Assembly (NCBI GenBank): GCA_946407725.1
Contig: CAMJPM010000019.1
Coordinates: 1-41,653 of the forward strand
Origin: an uncultured Lachnospiraceae bacterium
GTDB lineage: Bacteria; Bacillota; Clostridia; Lachnospirales; Lachnospiraceae
Direction of reading: 5' to 3'
Length of the DNA: 41,653 nt
Shown here: in pieces, positions 16,344 to 24,345 of the stretch
How positions within the stretch are numbered: the first letter of the stretch is position 1
Layout of the letters: each line of letters begins with the position of its first letter
The notes under the pieces: model-generated
Database searches by the model: none
The model's input: the letters and a program-made list of their open reading frames with translations, nothing else
Told to the model about the DNA's origin: nothing
Position numbers and translations under genes: made by a program

Positions 16344-17228
16344 TTGGATCAGGCTGAAAAACTAAGAAATATAATTAAAGCGAAACAGGTGGCGTCCGCA
16401 AACAGCGCCAGGGTCATTACCGTTACCAGTGGAAAAGGCGGAGTCGGTAAATCCAATGTTGCCATTAATCTTGCGGTGCAGTTTAAGTCTGCGGGAAAAA
16501 GGGTTATCATCTTTGACGCCGATTTCGGTCTTGCGAATATAGAAGTCATGTTCGGGGCCATACCAAAGCACAGCCTGGCGGATCTCATTTATCAGGGAGC
16601 ATCCATAAGGGATGTGATAACCTGGGGACCCATGGGTATAGGCTTTATTTCAGGAGGATCGGGGATCGCCGGAATGGGAAATTTGGGCCGGGATCATCTG
16701 GATTACCTTATCCGGAATTTAATCGAGCTGGACAACCTGGCGGATGTGATAATAATAGATACTGCAGCGGGAATATCCGAAGCGGTACTGGAGTTTCTGG
16801 TGGCAAGCCGGGAAATACTGCTGGTGACAACGCCGGAGCCCACGTCCATAACGGATTCCTATTCCCTGCTTAAAGCCCTGAATCTCCATTCCAAATTCAA
16901 TAAGGATGAGACAAAGGTCAAGGTTATCACAAATAAGGTGGAGACCACTGAAGAAGGAAAACAGCTTTATTCCAAGCTCAGTACGGTGGTAAACAGATAT
17001 CTGAAGCTCAAGATGGAATTTCTGGGAGTGGTTCCCTATGACAATTCCCTGGTAAAGGCTGTAATGCAGCAGAGTCCGGTGTGCATTTCCAATCCCCAGA
17101 CCAGGGCTGCAAAGGCATTCATGGATATATCCAATACGCTGATGGATATTCCCCATACAGAAACCATTTACAGGAGAGGTATGAGCGAATTTTTTGCAAA
17201 TTTAATCTCAGGGAGGAATTTTGTATAA
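16344..17228 (+). CDS. flhG: FlhG (YlxH), MinD-like ATPase controlling flagellar number
   Basis: A 294-residue MinD/ParA-type ATPase with the deviant Walker A motif VTSGKGGVGKSNVAINLA (about 28-45), IIFDADFGLANIEVMFGA and the IIIDTAAGISEAVLEFL Walker B region. The C-terminus ends in an amphipathic stretch (MSEFFANLISGRNFV) suited to membrane contact. The N-terminal DQAEKLRNIIKAK resembles the DQAxxLR motif by which FlhG activates FlhF. It starts at TTG; no ATG gives a full N-terminus, and GAAGGGA lies 11 bases before. A 7-bp hairpin (16299-16305/16312-16318) lies in the gap after flhF. The TTG may lower translation. Confidence 0.93.
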   Translation: MDQAEKLRNIIKAKQVASANSARVITVTSGKGGVGKSNVAINLAVQFKSAGKRVIIFDADFGLANIEVMFGAIPKHSLADLIYQGASIRDVITWGPMGIGFISGGSGIAGMGNLGRDHLDYLIRNLIELDNLADVIIIDTAAGISEAVLEFLVASREILLVTTPEPTSITDSYSLLKALNLHSKFNKDETKVKVITNKVETTEEGKQLYSKLSTVVNRYLKLKMEFLGVVPYDNSLVKAVMQQSPVCISNPQTRAAKAFMDISNTLMDIPHTETIYRRGMSEFFANLISGRNFV

Positions 17229-17978
17229 ATGCTTAATGATTATTTGGTGCCCGGAGACAGGATAGAAATCAGATCAACAAAAATCAACGATCAGGATATG
17301 GAGGATATTGACGGACAGGGAGGCTCCAGAGGCAAGGTTTTCCATTCAAAGGTCTGTGATATACGTTCTGAAGAGGAAATAGAGATAGAGATGCCCATGG
17401 AGAAAGGAAAACTTATACTTCTTCCGGTGGGTAAGGAGTATGACCTGTGCTTTTATACTTCATCCGGACTCTATCAGTGCTATTCTGTGGTGAGGGACAG
17501 GTACAAGACCAACAACATGTTTATCCTTGTTATGGAGCTGACCAGCGGATTAAGGAAGTTCCAGCGGAGGGAATACTACAGGTTTAACTGTATACTGGAT
17601 ATGAAGTGCAGGGTGCTTTCCGATGAAGAGAAGGAATCCTATGTGTCCAGATCGGTGGAGTTCATGGATACGGATCTTACCCTTGAAGACGGCGTGATAG
17701 TTGATATCAGCGGCGGAGGAGCCCGTTTTGTATCAAGTAAGCAATATGATGCAAATGAAAAGATACTGTTTAAGTTTTCCCTGAAGATCGACGACAGGCC
17801 GCAGCAGTTCAAGATAGTCGGAAGAGTGGTGAAATCCAATCTCAAGGAGGGAACCAGCAAAAAATATGAGAACCGTATCAAATTCTTAAGCATAGACAGC
17901 CGGGAGAGAGAGGATATCATCAGATATATTTTTGAAGAAGAGAGAAAGATCAGGAGAAAGACCAGCGACAACCGGTAA
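17229..17978 (+). CDS. ycgR: PilZ-domain flagellar brake protein, YcgR-like
   Basis: The N-terminal half resembles the YcgR N-terminal beta domain (LVPGDRIEIR, LLPVGKEYDLCFYTSSGLYQ). The C-terminal PilZ domain carries both cyclic-di-GMP binding motifs: RREYYR at about 112-117 and DISGGG at about 159-164 (VIVDISGGGARFVSS). It is soluble and 249 residues long. Family members bind the stator or rotor when cyclic-di-GMP is high and slow the motor. The ATG follows the flhG stop with no gap. Its place between flhG and cheB links motility to the diguanylate cyclase signal; one GGDEF gene lies at 31691. Confidence 0.9.
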   Translation: MLNDYLVPGDRIEIRSTKINDQDMEDIDGQGGSRGKVFHSKVCDIRSEEEIEIEMPMEKGKLILLPVGKEYDLCFYTSSGLYQCYSVVRDRYKTNNMFILVMELTSGLRKFQRREYYRFNCILDMKCRVLSDEEKESYVSRSVEFMDTDLTLEDGVIVDISGGGARFVSSKQYDANEKILFKFSLKIDDRPQQFKIVGRVVKSNLKEGTSKKYENRIKFLSIDSREREDIIRYIFEEERKIRRKTSDNR

Positions 17979-18026
17979 AACAGTATTGCCGGGGAGTTTA
18001 TAGAAAACGTCAAGGGGGTATTCTGT

Positions 18027-18065
18027 ATGATATTTACCCGAAAATACTTGGAGGTAAAGGTTTAA
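18027..18065 (+). CDS. Possible 12-residue leader peptide before cheB
   Basis: A 13-codon frame encoding MIFTRKYLEVKV starts at an ATG preceded by AAGGGGG at good spacing. Its TAA overlaps the cheB ATG (TAATG). It is in a different frame from cheB. cheB also has its own GGAGG inside the mini-ORF, so coupling or initiation control is possible. It is too short to judge by coding bias and could be chance. Confidence 0.3.
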   Translation: MIFTRKYLEVKV

Positions 18066-19225
18066 TGGGTAACGTTGCAAAGAAAATACTTGTTGTGGAT
18101 GACTCTGCACTCATGAGAAGGATAGCCAGTGATATAATAGATGGTGACAGCAGGTATCATGTGGAGGATAAGGCTAAGGACGGCGCAGAAGCCCTGGAGC
18201 TTCTGAAAAAGAAAAGCTATGATGCCGTTGTGCTTGATGTGAACATGCCCCGGATGGGAGGGCTTGAGCTTTTAAGGGAATTGCAGAAACAGAAGATAAG
18301 CGTAAGGGTTCTGATGTTTTCTTCTACTACAGGAGAAGGGACAAAGGAGACCATAGAAGCTCTTGAGCTTGGCGCTGTGGACTTTATTCAGAAACCTTCA
18401 GGTCTGGCTGCCCTGAAGGATGAAGAATTCAAGGAACACTTCTTAAAGTATCTCGCGGTTGTCTCGAAGGCCAGCCTTGTCGGAGGAGTGGGCACGGTTC
18501 AGCCTCAGGCCGCGGCAACGATAAAGCCTCCTGTCCCCCAGATACGTACAGGGAAAGCGGTCACCACGACAACTGCTGACGGGTTTACCCACATTTCACC
18601 TGCAACAGGCGGAATTAAGCTCAGGTCGTCTGTGCCTTCGGTGTCCGGAGAGAAATGCATTGCTATCGCATGCTCTACCGGTGGTCCGAAAGCACTTCAA
18701 AAGGTTATCCCTTATATTCCCGCAGGCATAAATGCGCCCATACTTCTGGTACAGCATATGCCCGCAGGCTTCACCAAATCCCTTGCTGAAAGGCTTGATG
18801 CACTTTCAAAGGTAAAGGTGAAGGAGGCAGAGGACGGAGACCGTCTTGAAAAAGGTATCGTATACCTTGCGGCCGGCGGCAAGCATATGAAGGTGGGAAG
18901 GAGCGGAAATCAGATGAGGATATATTACTCTGATGAACCCGCGAGAGAAGGGGTCAAACCTGCGGCGAATTATATGTACGAGTCATTGGTGGATTCCCCT
19001 TATGCCGAGATCTGCTGTGCAGTACTTACCGGAATGGGTGCTGACGGCACCGTAGGTATACAGAATTTAGAGAAACAGAAAAAAATATATGTGGTTGCAC
19101 AGGACGAGTCTACCAGCGCCGTTTACGGAATGCCCAGGGCCATTGCGCAGACAGGGCTTGTGAGCGAAATAGTTCCGCTGGAGAGGGTAGCTGATGCGAT
19201 CACGAAACACGTGGGGGTAAGGTAA
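18065..19225 (+). CDS. cheB: CheB, chemoreceptor methylesterase/deamidase
   Basis: An N-terminal receiver domain (acidic pair D12-D13, acceptor D58 in VVLDVNMPRMGG, conserved Lys in FIQKPSG) is joined by a linker of about 50 residues to the methylesterase domain. That domain has the catalytic Ser in ACSTGGPKALQKV (about residue 204), the His in LVQHMPAGFTKSLAERL and the Asp in LTGMGADGT. CheB removes methyl groups from receptor glutamates for adaptation. Length (386) is normal. cheA starts one base after its stop. No cheR partner is visible in this window. Confidence 0.96.
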   Translation: MGNVAKKILVVDDSALMRRIASDIIDGDSRYHVEDKAKDGAEALELLKKKSYDAVVLDVNMPRMGGLELLRELQKQKISVRVLMFSSTTGEGTKETIEALELGAVDFIQKPSGLAALKDEEFKEHFLKYLAVVSKASLVGGVGTVQPQAAATIKPPVPQIRTGKAVTTTTADGFTHISPATGGIKLRSSVPSVSGEKCIAIACSTGGPKALQKVIPYIPAGINAPILLVQHMPAGFTKSLAERLDALSKVKVKEAEDGDRLEKGIVYLAAGGKHMKVGRSGNQMRIYYSDEPAREGVKPAANYMYESLVDSPYAEICCAVLTGMGADGTVGIQNLEKQKKIYVVAQDESTSAVYGMPRAIAQTGLVSEIVPLERVADAITKHVGVR

Positions 19226-19226
19226 T

Positions 19227-21383
19227 ATGGATGTAGGCCAGTATTTAGGTATTTTCCTGGATGAGTCCCAGGAACACATTCAGGCGCTTAATGACAACCT
19301 TCTTACTCTGGAGCAGGATCCGGAAAACGAAGATTCCATTAACGAAATATTCCGTGCGGCACATTCCCTTAAGGGAATGGCGGGAACCATGGGATATAAG
19401 CGTCTGCAGAGGCTGACTCACGATACCGAGGATGTGTTCTCGGCTATCAGGAGCGGCCAGATGAAAGTTACTTCCAGTCTTATTGATATCCTTTTCCAGG
19501 CGCTGGATGCAATTCAGGGATATGTGGATACCATCAGGGACACCTCGGATGAGGGTGAAAATGATAACGAATCCATTATCGCCGAACTGAATAAGTTCTT
19601 AAACGACGAAGAAGGCGGAGAAGCTCCTGCAAAGAATAAAAAAGCTTCAGGCAGGGCTTCCGAAGAGGCCGCTTCCGGCGGGGATTACGGAGCTTCAGGC
19701 GAAAAGGCGCTTTACAGAAAGATACCTCTTGAGGAAGCACAGAAGGATGTGATGAAGGACGCTGTGGTAGCCGAGAAAAAGGTCTACGGCTTTACGGTGT
19801 ATATCGCAGAGAGCTGTATGCTTAAAGCCGCAAGGGCATTTCTGGTATTTAAGGCAGTGGAAGAGCTGGGCGAGATCATTGTAAGCAATCCGTCATCACA
19901 GGATATCGAGGATGAGAAATTTGATTTCTCTTTCAGTATTTTCGTTATTACCGGTGAACCCATCGATAAGATCGTAGCTGCTATCAAGACAGTTTCCGAG
20001 ATCGAGGAGGTTGTGGGCGAGGAATTCGACGAAGGCATGATAGACAGCAACGGTGTCGAAGATACGTCCGGGAATGCGCAGGAACAGGTGAATGAGGAGG
20101 CTCATGAGACAGCCGGTGCAGAGGTTTCCGTTGAAACTGCTGCAGTTCCCCAGGCGGACAGAAGCGCATCGGAAGCATCTTCTTCATCAAAGAAGGCAGC
20201 TCCCGCAAAGAAGCCGGTGGCAAGCCAGACAGTCAGGGTGGATATAGAAAAGCTGGATATTCTGATGAACCTGGTTTCCGAGCTTATTATAGCAAAGAAC
20301 GCACTGGTTTCATCTGCGGCACAGATGTCAGGCGGGTCAAATTCAGAGAGCCAGGCCATAACCGAAAATGTGGAATATCTGGAAAGCGTTACCACAAACC
20401 TGCATGAGAGCGTCATGAAGGTCAGAATGGTGCCTATTGAAAGTGCTCTTCAGAGATTCCCGAGAATGATAAGGGATCTGGAAAAGAAACTGGGCAAGCG
20501 GATGCAGCTTACCATTACAGGTGAAGAGACAGAGCTTGACCGTACCGTGGTTGACCAGATAGGAGATCCTCTGATGCATCTCCTTCGTAACAGTGCGGAT
20601 CACGGACTTGAGTCCCCTGAGGTGAGAAGCGGAAGAGGAAAGCCGGAAACCGGTTCCATCTTTTTAAATGCTTATCAGGAAGGCAACAACGTTATTATAG
20701 AGGTCGGTGACGACGGTAACGGAATAGATGTGGAAGCTGTCAGGCAGAAGATCATTGAGAGGAACTTTATTCCTGAGGATCAGGCTCTGCAGATGAATGA
20801 CAAAGAGGTTATTGATGTCCTCTTTGACCCCGGTTTCTCCATGGCAAAACAGGTTACGGATATTTCGGGAAGAGGTGTCGGACTCGATGTTGTTAAGAGT
20901 AATATCGAGCAGCTGGGCGGCGATGTTGAGGTAAAGACAAAGCTTGGTGAAGGCTCCACCTTTATCGTAAGGCTTCCTCTGACACTGGCCATTATACAGG
21001 CCCTTATGGTTCTGGTGGGCGGAGAGAAATATGCTATCGCCCTTGGAAACATTCAGACCATCGAGGATATCCCCCTTTCCGAGATCAGGCTTGTTGAGAA
21101 CAAGGAGGTTATACAGCTCCGCGGTTCCGTAATACCCATCATCAGGCTTTCGGATATGCTGGATGCACCTGTGATCGACAGGGGCAATGAGAATCTGATC
21201 ATAGTCGTTGTTAAGAAGGGAGACAGCCTTGCGGGCCTTGTTGTAGATGAGCTTATGGGCCAGCAGGAAGTTGTTATCAAGTCCCTCGGAAAATATATCA
21301 ATACCAGCAGGATCATCAGCGGCGCTACAATTCTCGGAGACGGCGAGGTAGCACTGATAATTGACTCCAATGCTTTATTCTAA
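19227..21383 (+). CDS. cheA: CheA, chemotaxis histidine kinase
   Basis: Domains in order: HPt (phospho-His H46 in FRAAHSLKGMAGTMGY), linker, P2 CheY/CheB-binding domain (about 165-270), acidic and Ala/Ser-rich linker, dimerisation helices (VRVDIEKLDILMNLVSELII), HATPase with N-box LRNSADHGLE, G1 VGDDGNGID and G2 GRGVGLDVV, and a C-terminal CheW-like regulatory domain. It phosphorylates CheY and CheB under receptor control. At 718 residues it is a full-length five-domain protein. The cheB-cheA-cheW-cheC-cheD order is typical of Firmicutes. Confidence 0.97.
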   Translation: MDVGQYLGIFLDESQEHIQALNDNLLTLEQDPENEDSINEIFRAAHSLKGMAGTMGYKRLQRLTHDTEDVFSAIRSGQMKVTSSLIDILFQALDAIQGYVDTIRDTSDEGENDNESIIAELNKFLNDEEGGEAPAKNKKASGRASEEAASGGDYGASGEKALYRKIPLEEAQKDVMKDAVVAEKKVYGFTVYIAESCMLKAARAFLVFKAVEELGEIIVSNPSSQDIEDEKFDFSFSIFVITGEPIDKIVAAIKTVSEIEEVVGEEFDEGMIDSNGVEDTSGNAQEQVNEEAHETAGAEVSVETAAVPQADRSASEASSSSKKAAPAKKPVASQTVRVDIEKLDILMNLVSELIIAKNALVSSAAQMSGGSNSESQAITENVEYLESVTTNLHESVMKVRMVPIESALQRFPRMIRDLEKKLGKRMQLTITGEETELDRTVVDQIGDPLMHLLRNSADHGLESPEVRSGRGKPETGSIFLNAYQEGNNVIIEVGDDGNGIDVEAVRQKIIERNFIPEDQALQMNDKEVIDVLFDPGFSMAKQVTDISGRGVGLDVVKSNIEQLGGDVEVKTKLGEGSTFIVRLPLTLAIIQALMVLVGGEKYAIALGNIQTIEDIPLSEIRLVENKEVIQLRGSVIPIIRLSDMLDAPVIDRGNENLIIVVVKKGDSLAGLVVDELMGQQEVVIKSLGKYINTSRIISGATILGDGEVALIIDSNALF

Positions 21384-21395
21384 AGGGGGATTAAA

Positions 21396-21857
21396 ATGGC
21401 TGACGAATTAAGAATCATAGACAATGACATTACACAGTATATAGTTGTTGCCCTGGGGAATGAGCAGTACGGCATCGATATCAAATATATCGACAATATA
21501 GTGAGAATGCAGAGAATCACCAGGGTTCCCAAAAGTGCCGAGTATTTCAAGGGCGTTATAAATTTAAGAGGTGAGGTTGTGCCTGTCATGAGCCTCAGGG
21601 TCAAGATGGGGCTTCCCGAGGGCGAAATCACCGGAAAGAGCCGTATAATCATCCTGAAGGTGGATCAGAGCGGCAGCATTGGTGTTCTGGTGGATGAAGT
21701 AAAGAAGGTTTACAACTTAAGAGCCGATGATATTGAAGATAACGTATCCCACGACAGCAAGAGCGGGGTTCAGTCTTTCATCAGCGGAGTGGGAAAGGTC
21801 GAAAACGGCCTGGTGTCCCTTCTGGATCTTTCCACCATAATAGGCGAAGTTGATTAA
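21396..21857 (+). CDS. cheW: CheW, receptor-kinase coupling protein
   Basis: A single CheW domain of 153 residues: IVVALGNEQYGIDIKYIDNI, the conserved RVPKSAEYFKGVINLRGEVV and the matching VPVMSLRVKMGLPE. There is no receiver domain, so it is CheW rather than CheV. It links methyl-accepting receptors to CheA. The ATG has AAAGGGG just upstream, close to the cheA stop. After its stop comes a 108-base gap with a strong hairpin before cheC. Confidence 0.96.
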   Translation: MADELRIIDNDITQYIVVALGNEQYGIDIKYIDNIVRMQRITRVPKSAEYFKGVINLRGEVVPVMSLRVKMGLPEGEITGKSRIIILKVDQSGSIGVLVDEVKKVYNLRADDIEDNVSHDSKSGVQSFISGVGKVENGLVSLLDLSTIIGEVD

Positions 21858-21874
21858 TTGTGTTTTTGTTTTCA

Positions 21875-21900
21875 GGGAAACCGGCAGATGCCGGTTTCCC
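21875..21900 (+). other. 11-bp hairpin between cheW and cheC
   Basis: GGGAAACCGGC (21875-21885) and GCCGGTTTCCC (21890-21900) are perfect arms around AGAT; with one bulged C the stem extends through flanking CAG/CTG. A second small stem, CTGTT/AACAG (21901-21905/21912-21916), follows. No T-run follows on the plus strand, so it is not a canonical terminator. It could mark an mRNA processing or stability boundary between cheBAW and the genes from cheC onward. Confidence 0.7.
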
Positions 21901-21965
21901 CTGTTGCTTTGAACAGCAGGCTTTGTTATGGCTTAAAATAAATGAACTGACGGAGGAAACCTTTT

Positions 21966-22595
21966 ATGGGAGAATTCGATCTTAACCATGTTGATGATAT
22001 TTATTTTGATGTCCTCAAGGAGATCGGAAATATAGGAGCGGGTAATGCTGCATCGAGCCTTGCCCAGCTCCTGCAGGCAAAAGTTGACATGAAGGTACCG
22101 CGGGTTGAACTTCTGGATTTCAGTGAAATAGGGGATGCCATAGGCGGTGACGACCAGATAATGGCCGGGATCTATGTGCTTGTACAGGGTGATATCACAG
22201 GGAGTATCATGTTCCTTCTCGAACAGAAGTCGGCGCAGAAGCTCATCGGAAAAATGATGAGTTCCATGGGCATGGAGCCCGGAGGCGGCGATGTCTTAAA
22301 CGAAATGGAACAGTCGGTGCTTAAGGAGATAGGTAATATAATTACCGGAGCTTATCTTAATTCACTGTCTGCGATGACAAATTTAAAGATCACCGAGAGC
22401 GTTCCTGATCTTACTGTAGACATGGCCGGAGCTATTTTGTCCGTTCCAGCCATAGAATTCGGTATGGTGGGAGACAAAATGCTTATGATCCAGACAGCAT
22501 TTACGGATGATGATGAAATTAACGGATATTTTATCCTGGTTCCGGATCTTCCTTCATACAGCAAGCTTTTAGGAGCACTGGGTATTTCGTTATAG
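21966..22595 (+). CDS. cheC: CheC, CheY-P phosphatase
   Basis: A 209-residue CheC-type protein with both phosphatase helices intact: FDVLKEIGNIGAGNAASSLA near residue 20 and EQSVLKEIGNIITGAYLNSL near residue 120, each with Glu and Asn three apart. The fold matches the FliY middle domain but lacks a FliN domain. CheC dephosphorylates CheY-P and is stimulated by CheD. The start has GGAGGAAA upstream. It is followed after 34 bases by its partner cheD. Confidence 0.95.
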   Translation: MGEFDLNHVDDIYFDVLKEIGNIGAGNAASSLAQLLQAKVDMKVPRVELLDFSEIGDAIGGDDQIMAGIYVLVQGDITGSIMFLLEQKSAQKLIGKMMSSMGMEPGGGDVLNEMEQSVLKEIGNIITGAYLNSLSAMTNLKITESVPDLTVDMAGAILSVPAIEFGMVGDKMLMIQTAFTDDDEINGYFILVPDLPSYSKLLGALGISL

Positions 22596-22629
22596 GAAAA
22601 TGATCCTTTAATCAAGGAAGAAGGCATAT

Positions 22630-23115
22630 ATGAGTGATCTGATAAAAGTGGGCATGGCAGACCTGAAGCTCTGCCCAAGAGGACAAGGCATCACCACTTT
22701 GGGACTGGGATCCTGCGTAGGTGTTGCTATCAGGGATACAAGCACTAAAAACGGTGGTCTGGCGCATGTAATGCTCCCTGACAGTACGGCTATCCGAAGC
22801 AATCAGAATATTGCCAAATTTGCTGATACGGGGGTAAAGGAGCTGGTGCGCCTTATGGAAAAGGCAGGGGGAAATCGTTCGAGATTTACTGCCAAGATTG
22901 CAGGTGGCGCAAAGATGTTTGCGTTTTCCAATAATACTGCCCTTGTAAACGTTGGAGACAGAAATGTGGAGGCGGTAAAGAAGGTACTGGCAGAATTGAA
23001 GATTCCAATCCTTGCCTCGGATACAGGTCTGAATTTCGGACGTACCGTGGAGTTTTTTCCCGAGACCGGGGAATATGTTATTAAGGCGGTGGGAAAACCG
23101 GTGAAGACCATATGA
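22630..23115 (+). CDS. cheD: CheD, receptor glutamine deamidase
   Basis: A 161-residue CheD protein with catalytic Cys29 in LGLGSCVGVAI and His46 in GGLAHVMLPDS, followed by AKIAGGAKMFAF and the end GRTVEFFPETGEYVIKAVGK. It deamidates receptor glutamines and binds CheC to adjust its phosphatase activity. The gene follows cheC and overlaps the next reading frame by four bases (ATGA), implying coupled translation. Confidence 0.96.
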   Translation: MSDLIKVGMADLKLCPRGQGITTLGLGSCVGVAIRDTSTKNGGLAHVMLPDSTAIRSNQNIAKFADTGVKELVRLMEKAGGNRSRFTAKIAGGAKMFAFSNNTALVNVGDRNVEAVKKVLAELKIPILASDTGLNFGRTVEFFPETGEYVIKAVGKPVKTI

Positions 23116-23531
23116 GTGACGCAGCCCTTGAAAAGACCGTAGAAACGGAAGAGAATAAAGGTACAGAGGAAGAAATAAATAAAGAAGGTTCTGAAGATGA
23201 AGAGGAGGAAAGTAAAAAGCCTCTTCATCTTCATACAAGGACTGTACCTGCAATGGTAATGCTATTCGGGGGCGGTGCTGCAGCCATCTTTACTTTTATA
23301 AGGCATGACAGCCTGCTTACCTCTCTGGAGATAATCTTTGTTGCACTTGTGATCTTTCTGGCATTGGGAGATGTTATAAAGATATTTCTGGACAGCATTA
23401 CGATAGAGGAAAAGGAGGAGGAGACCGGCGAAGAGGACAAGGTAATAGAAAGGTCCAGAGGCATGGATGCCGGTGATCAGACCTCCGATGGAAATGAAGG
23501 AGAAAACAGTCCCGAGCAGGTGGAACTATAG
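23112..23531 (+). CDS. Small two-helix membrane protein between cheD and sigD
   Basis: I do not recognise a named family. The 139-residue protein has an acidic N-terminus (about 1-35, Glu/Lys-rich), two adjacent membrane helices (PAMVMLFGGGAAAIFTFI and LEIIFVALVIFLALGDVIKI) joined by a short loop with RHDSLLTS, and an acidic C-terminus. Both tails are probably cytoplasmic. It overlaps the cheD stop by four bases and ends 33 bases before sigD, so it is cotranscribed with chemotaxis genes. A link to motility is inferred from position alone. It is a real gene judging by the overlap and the sensible membrane topology. Confidence 0.7.
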   Translation: MSDAALEKTVETEENKGTEEEINKEGSEDEEEESKKPLHLHTRTVPAMVMLFGGGAAAIFTFIRHDSLLTSLEIIFVALVIFLALGDVIKIFLDSITIEEKEEETGEEDKVIERSRGMDAGDQTSDGNEGENSPEQVEL

Positions 23532-23564
23532 ACAACAGGATGAACCTGTGACAAGGTACAGAAA

Positions 23565-24341
23565 ATGGATGAACAGTCCAGAAAAAAGCTCTGGGAAGAA
23601 TATTTAAAGAGCGGAAGTCCGGAGCTAAGAGAAAAGATCATAGTTGAATATGCTCCTTTAGTTAAGGTCGTTGCCGGAAGACTGAGCATGTACCTGGGAT
23701 ACAACGTGGAATATGATGATCTGGTAGGCTACGGTGTATTCGGGCTTATTGACGCTATAGACAAATTTGATATGGCAAAGGATGTGAAGTTTGAAACTTA
23801 TGCATCCCTCCGTATCAGGGGTTCCATTTTAGATCAGATAAGGAAGATGGACTGGATCCCTCGTACGGTGAGGCAGCGCCAGAAAAAGATAGAGCAGGCC
23901 ATAAAGGATATAGAGGGGGTAACGGGGAAAACAGCAACCGATCAGGAGATCGCCTTAAAGCTGGGTATTACAGAGGACGAGTATGCCGAGTGGCAGGCAC
24001 AGATGGCGGTTACAAATGTTATTTCCCTGAATGAATTCCAGGATTCGGGAGCGGAGATACCCAACAGGGAAGGGGCTTCATCCGAAAGCAGGATTCTGGG
24101 TCCTGAAGAGGTGGTTGAAAAGGACGAGCTGAAGAAGACTCTGGCGGAGTCCCTTGAACTGCTTACAGAGAAGGAACGTAAGGTTATTCTCCTTTATTAT
24201 TATGAAGAACTGACCCTAAAGGAGATAAGCAACGTTCTGGAGGTTTCTGAATCCAGAATATCCCAGCTTCATGTCAGGGCTCTTCAGAAAATGAAGACGA
24301 AGCTTGGAAAATATCTGGGTCTTATTACTGAAAGGGCATAA
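23565..24341 (+). CDS. sigD: Sigma-D/FliA-type flagellar sigma factor
   Basis: A 258-residue sigma-28 family protein: region 2 includes LVKVVAGRLSMYLGYNVEYD, DDLVGYGVFGLIDAIDKFD and KFETYASLRIRGSILDQIRK with the typical MDWIPRTVRQ; region 4 ends with LTLKEISNVLEVSESRISQL. It directs late flagellar and chemotaxis promoters and is normally held by FlgM, which is not in this window. Its position near the end of the fla/che operon matches B. subtilis, where distance from the operon promoter affects its level. The start is an ATG with AAGGTA upstream. Confidence 0.95.
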   Translation: MDEQSRKKLWEEYLKSGSPELREKIIVEYAPLVKVVAGRLSMYLGYNVEYDDLVGYGVFGLIDAIDKFDMAKDVKFETYASLRIRGSILDQIRKMDWIPRTVRQRQKKIEQAIKDIEGVTGKTATDQEIALKLGITEDEYAEWQAQMAVTNVISLNEFQDSGAEIPNREGASSESRILGPEEVVEKDELKKTLAESLELLTEKERKVILLYYYEELTLKEISNVLEVSESRISQLHVRALQKMKTKLGKYLGLITERA

Positions 24342-24345
24342 AGCT

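Noticed and set aside
21909-21939. Possible promoter TTGAAC-19-TAAAAT before cheC
   Set aside because: The -35 is a four-of-six match and the spacing is two bases too long; not strong enough to list.
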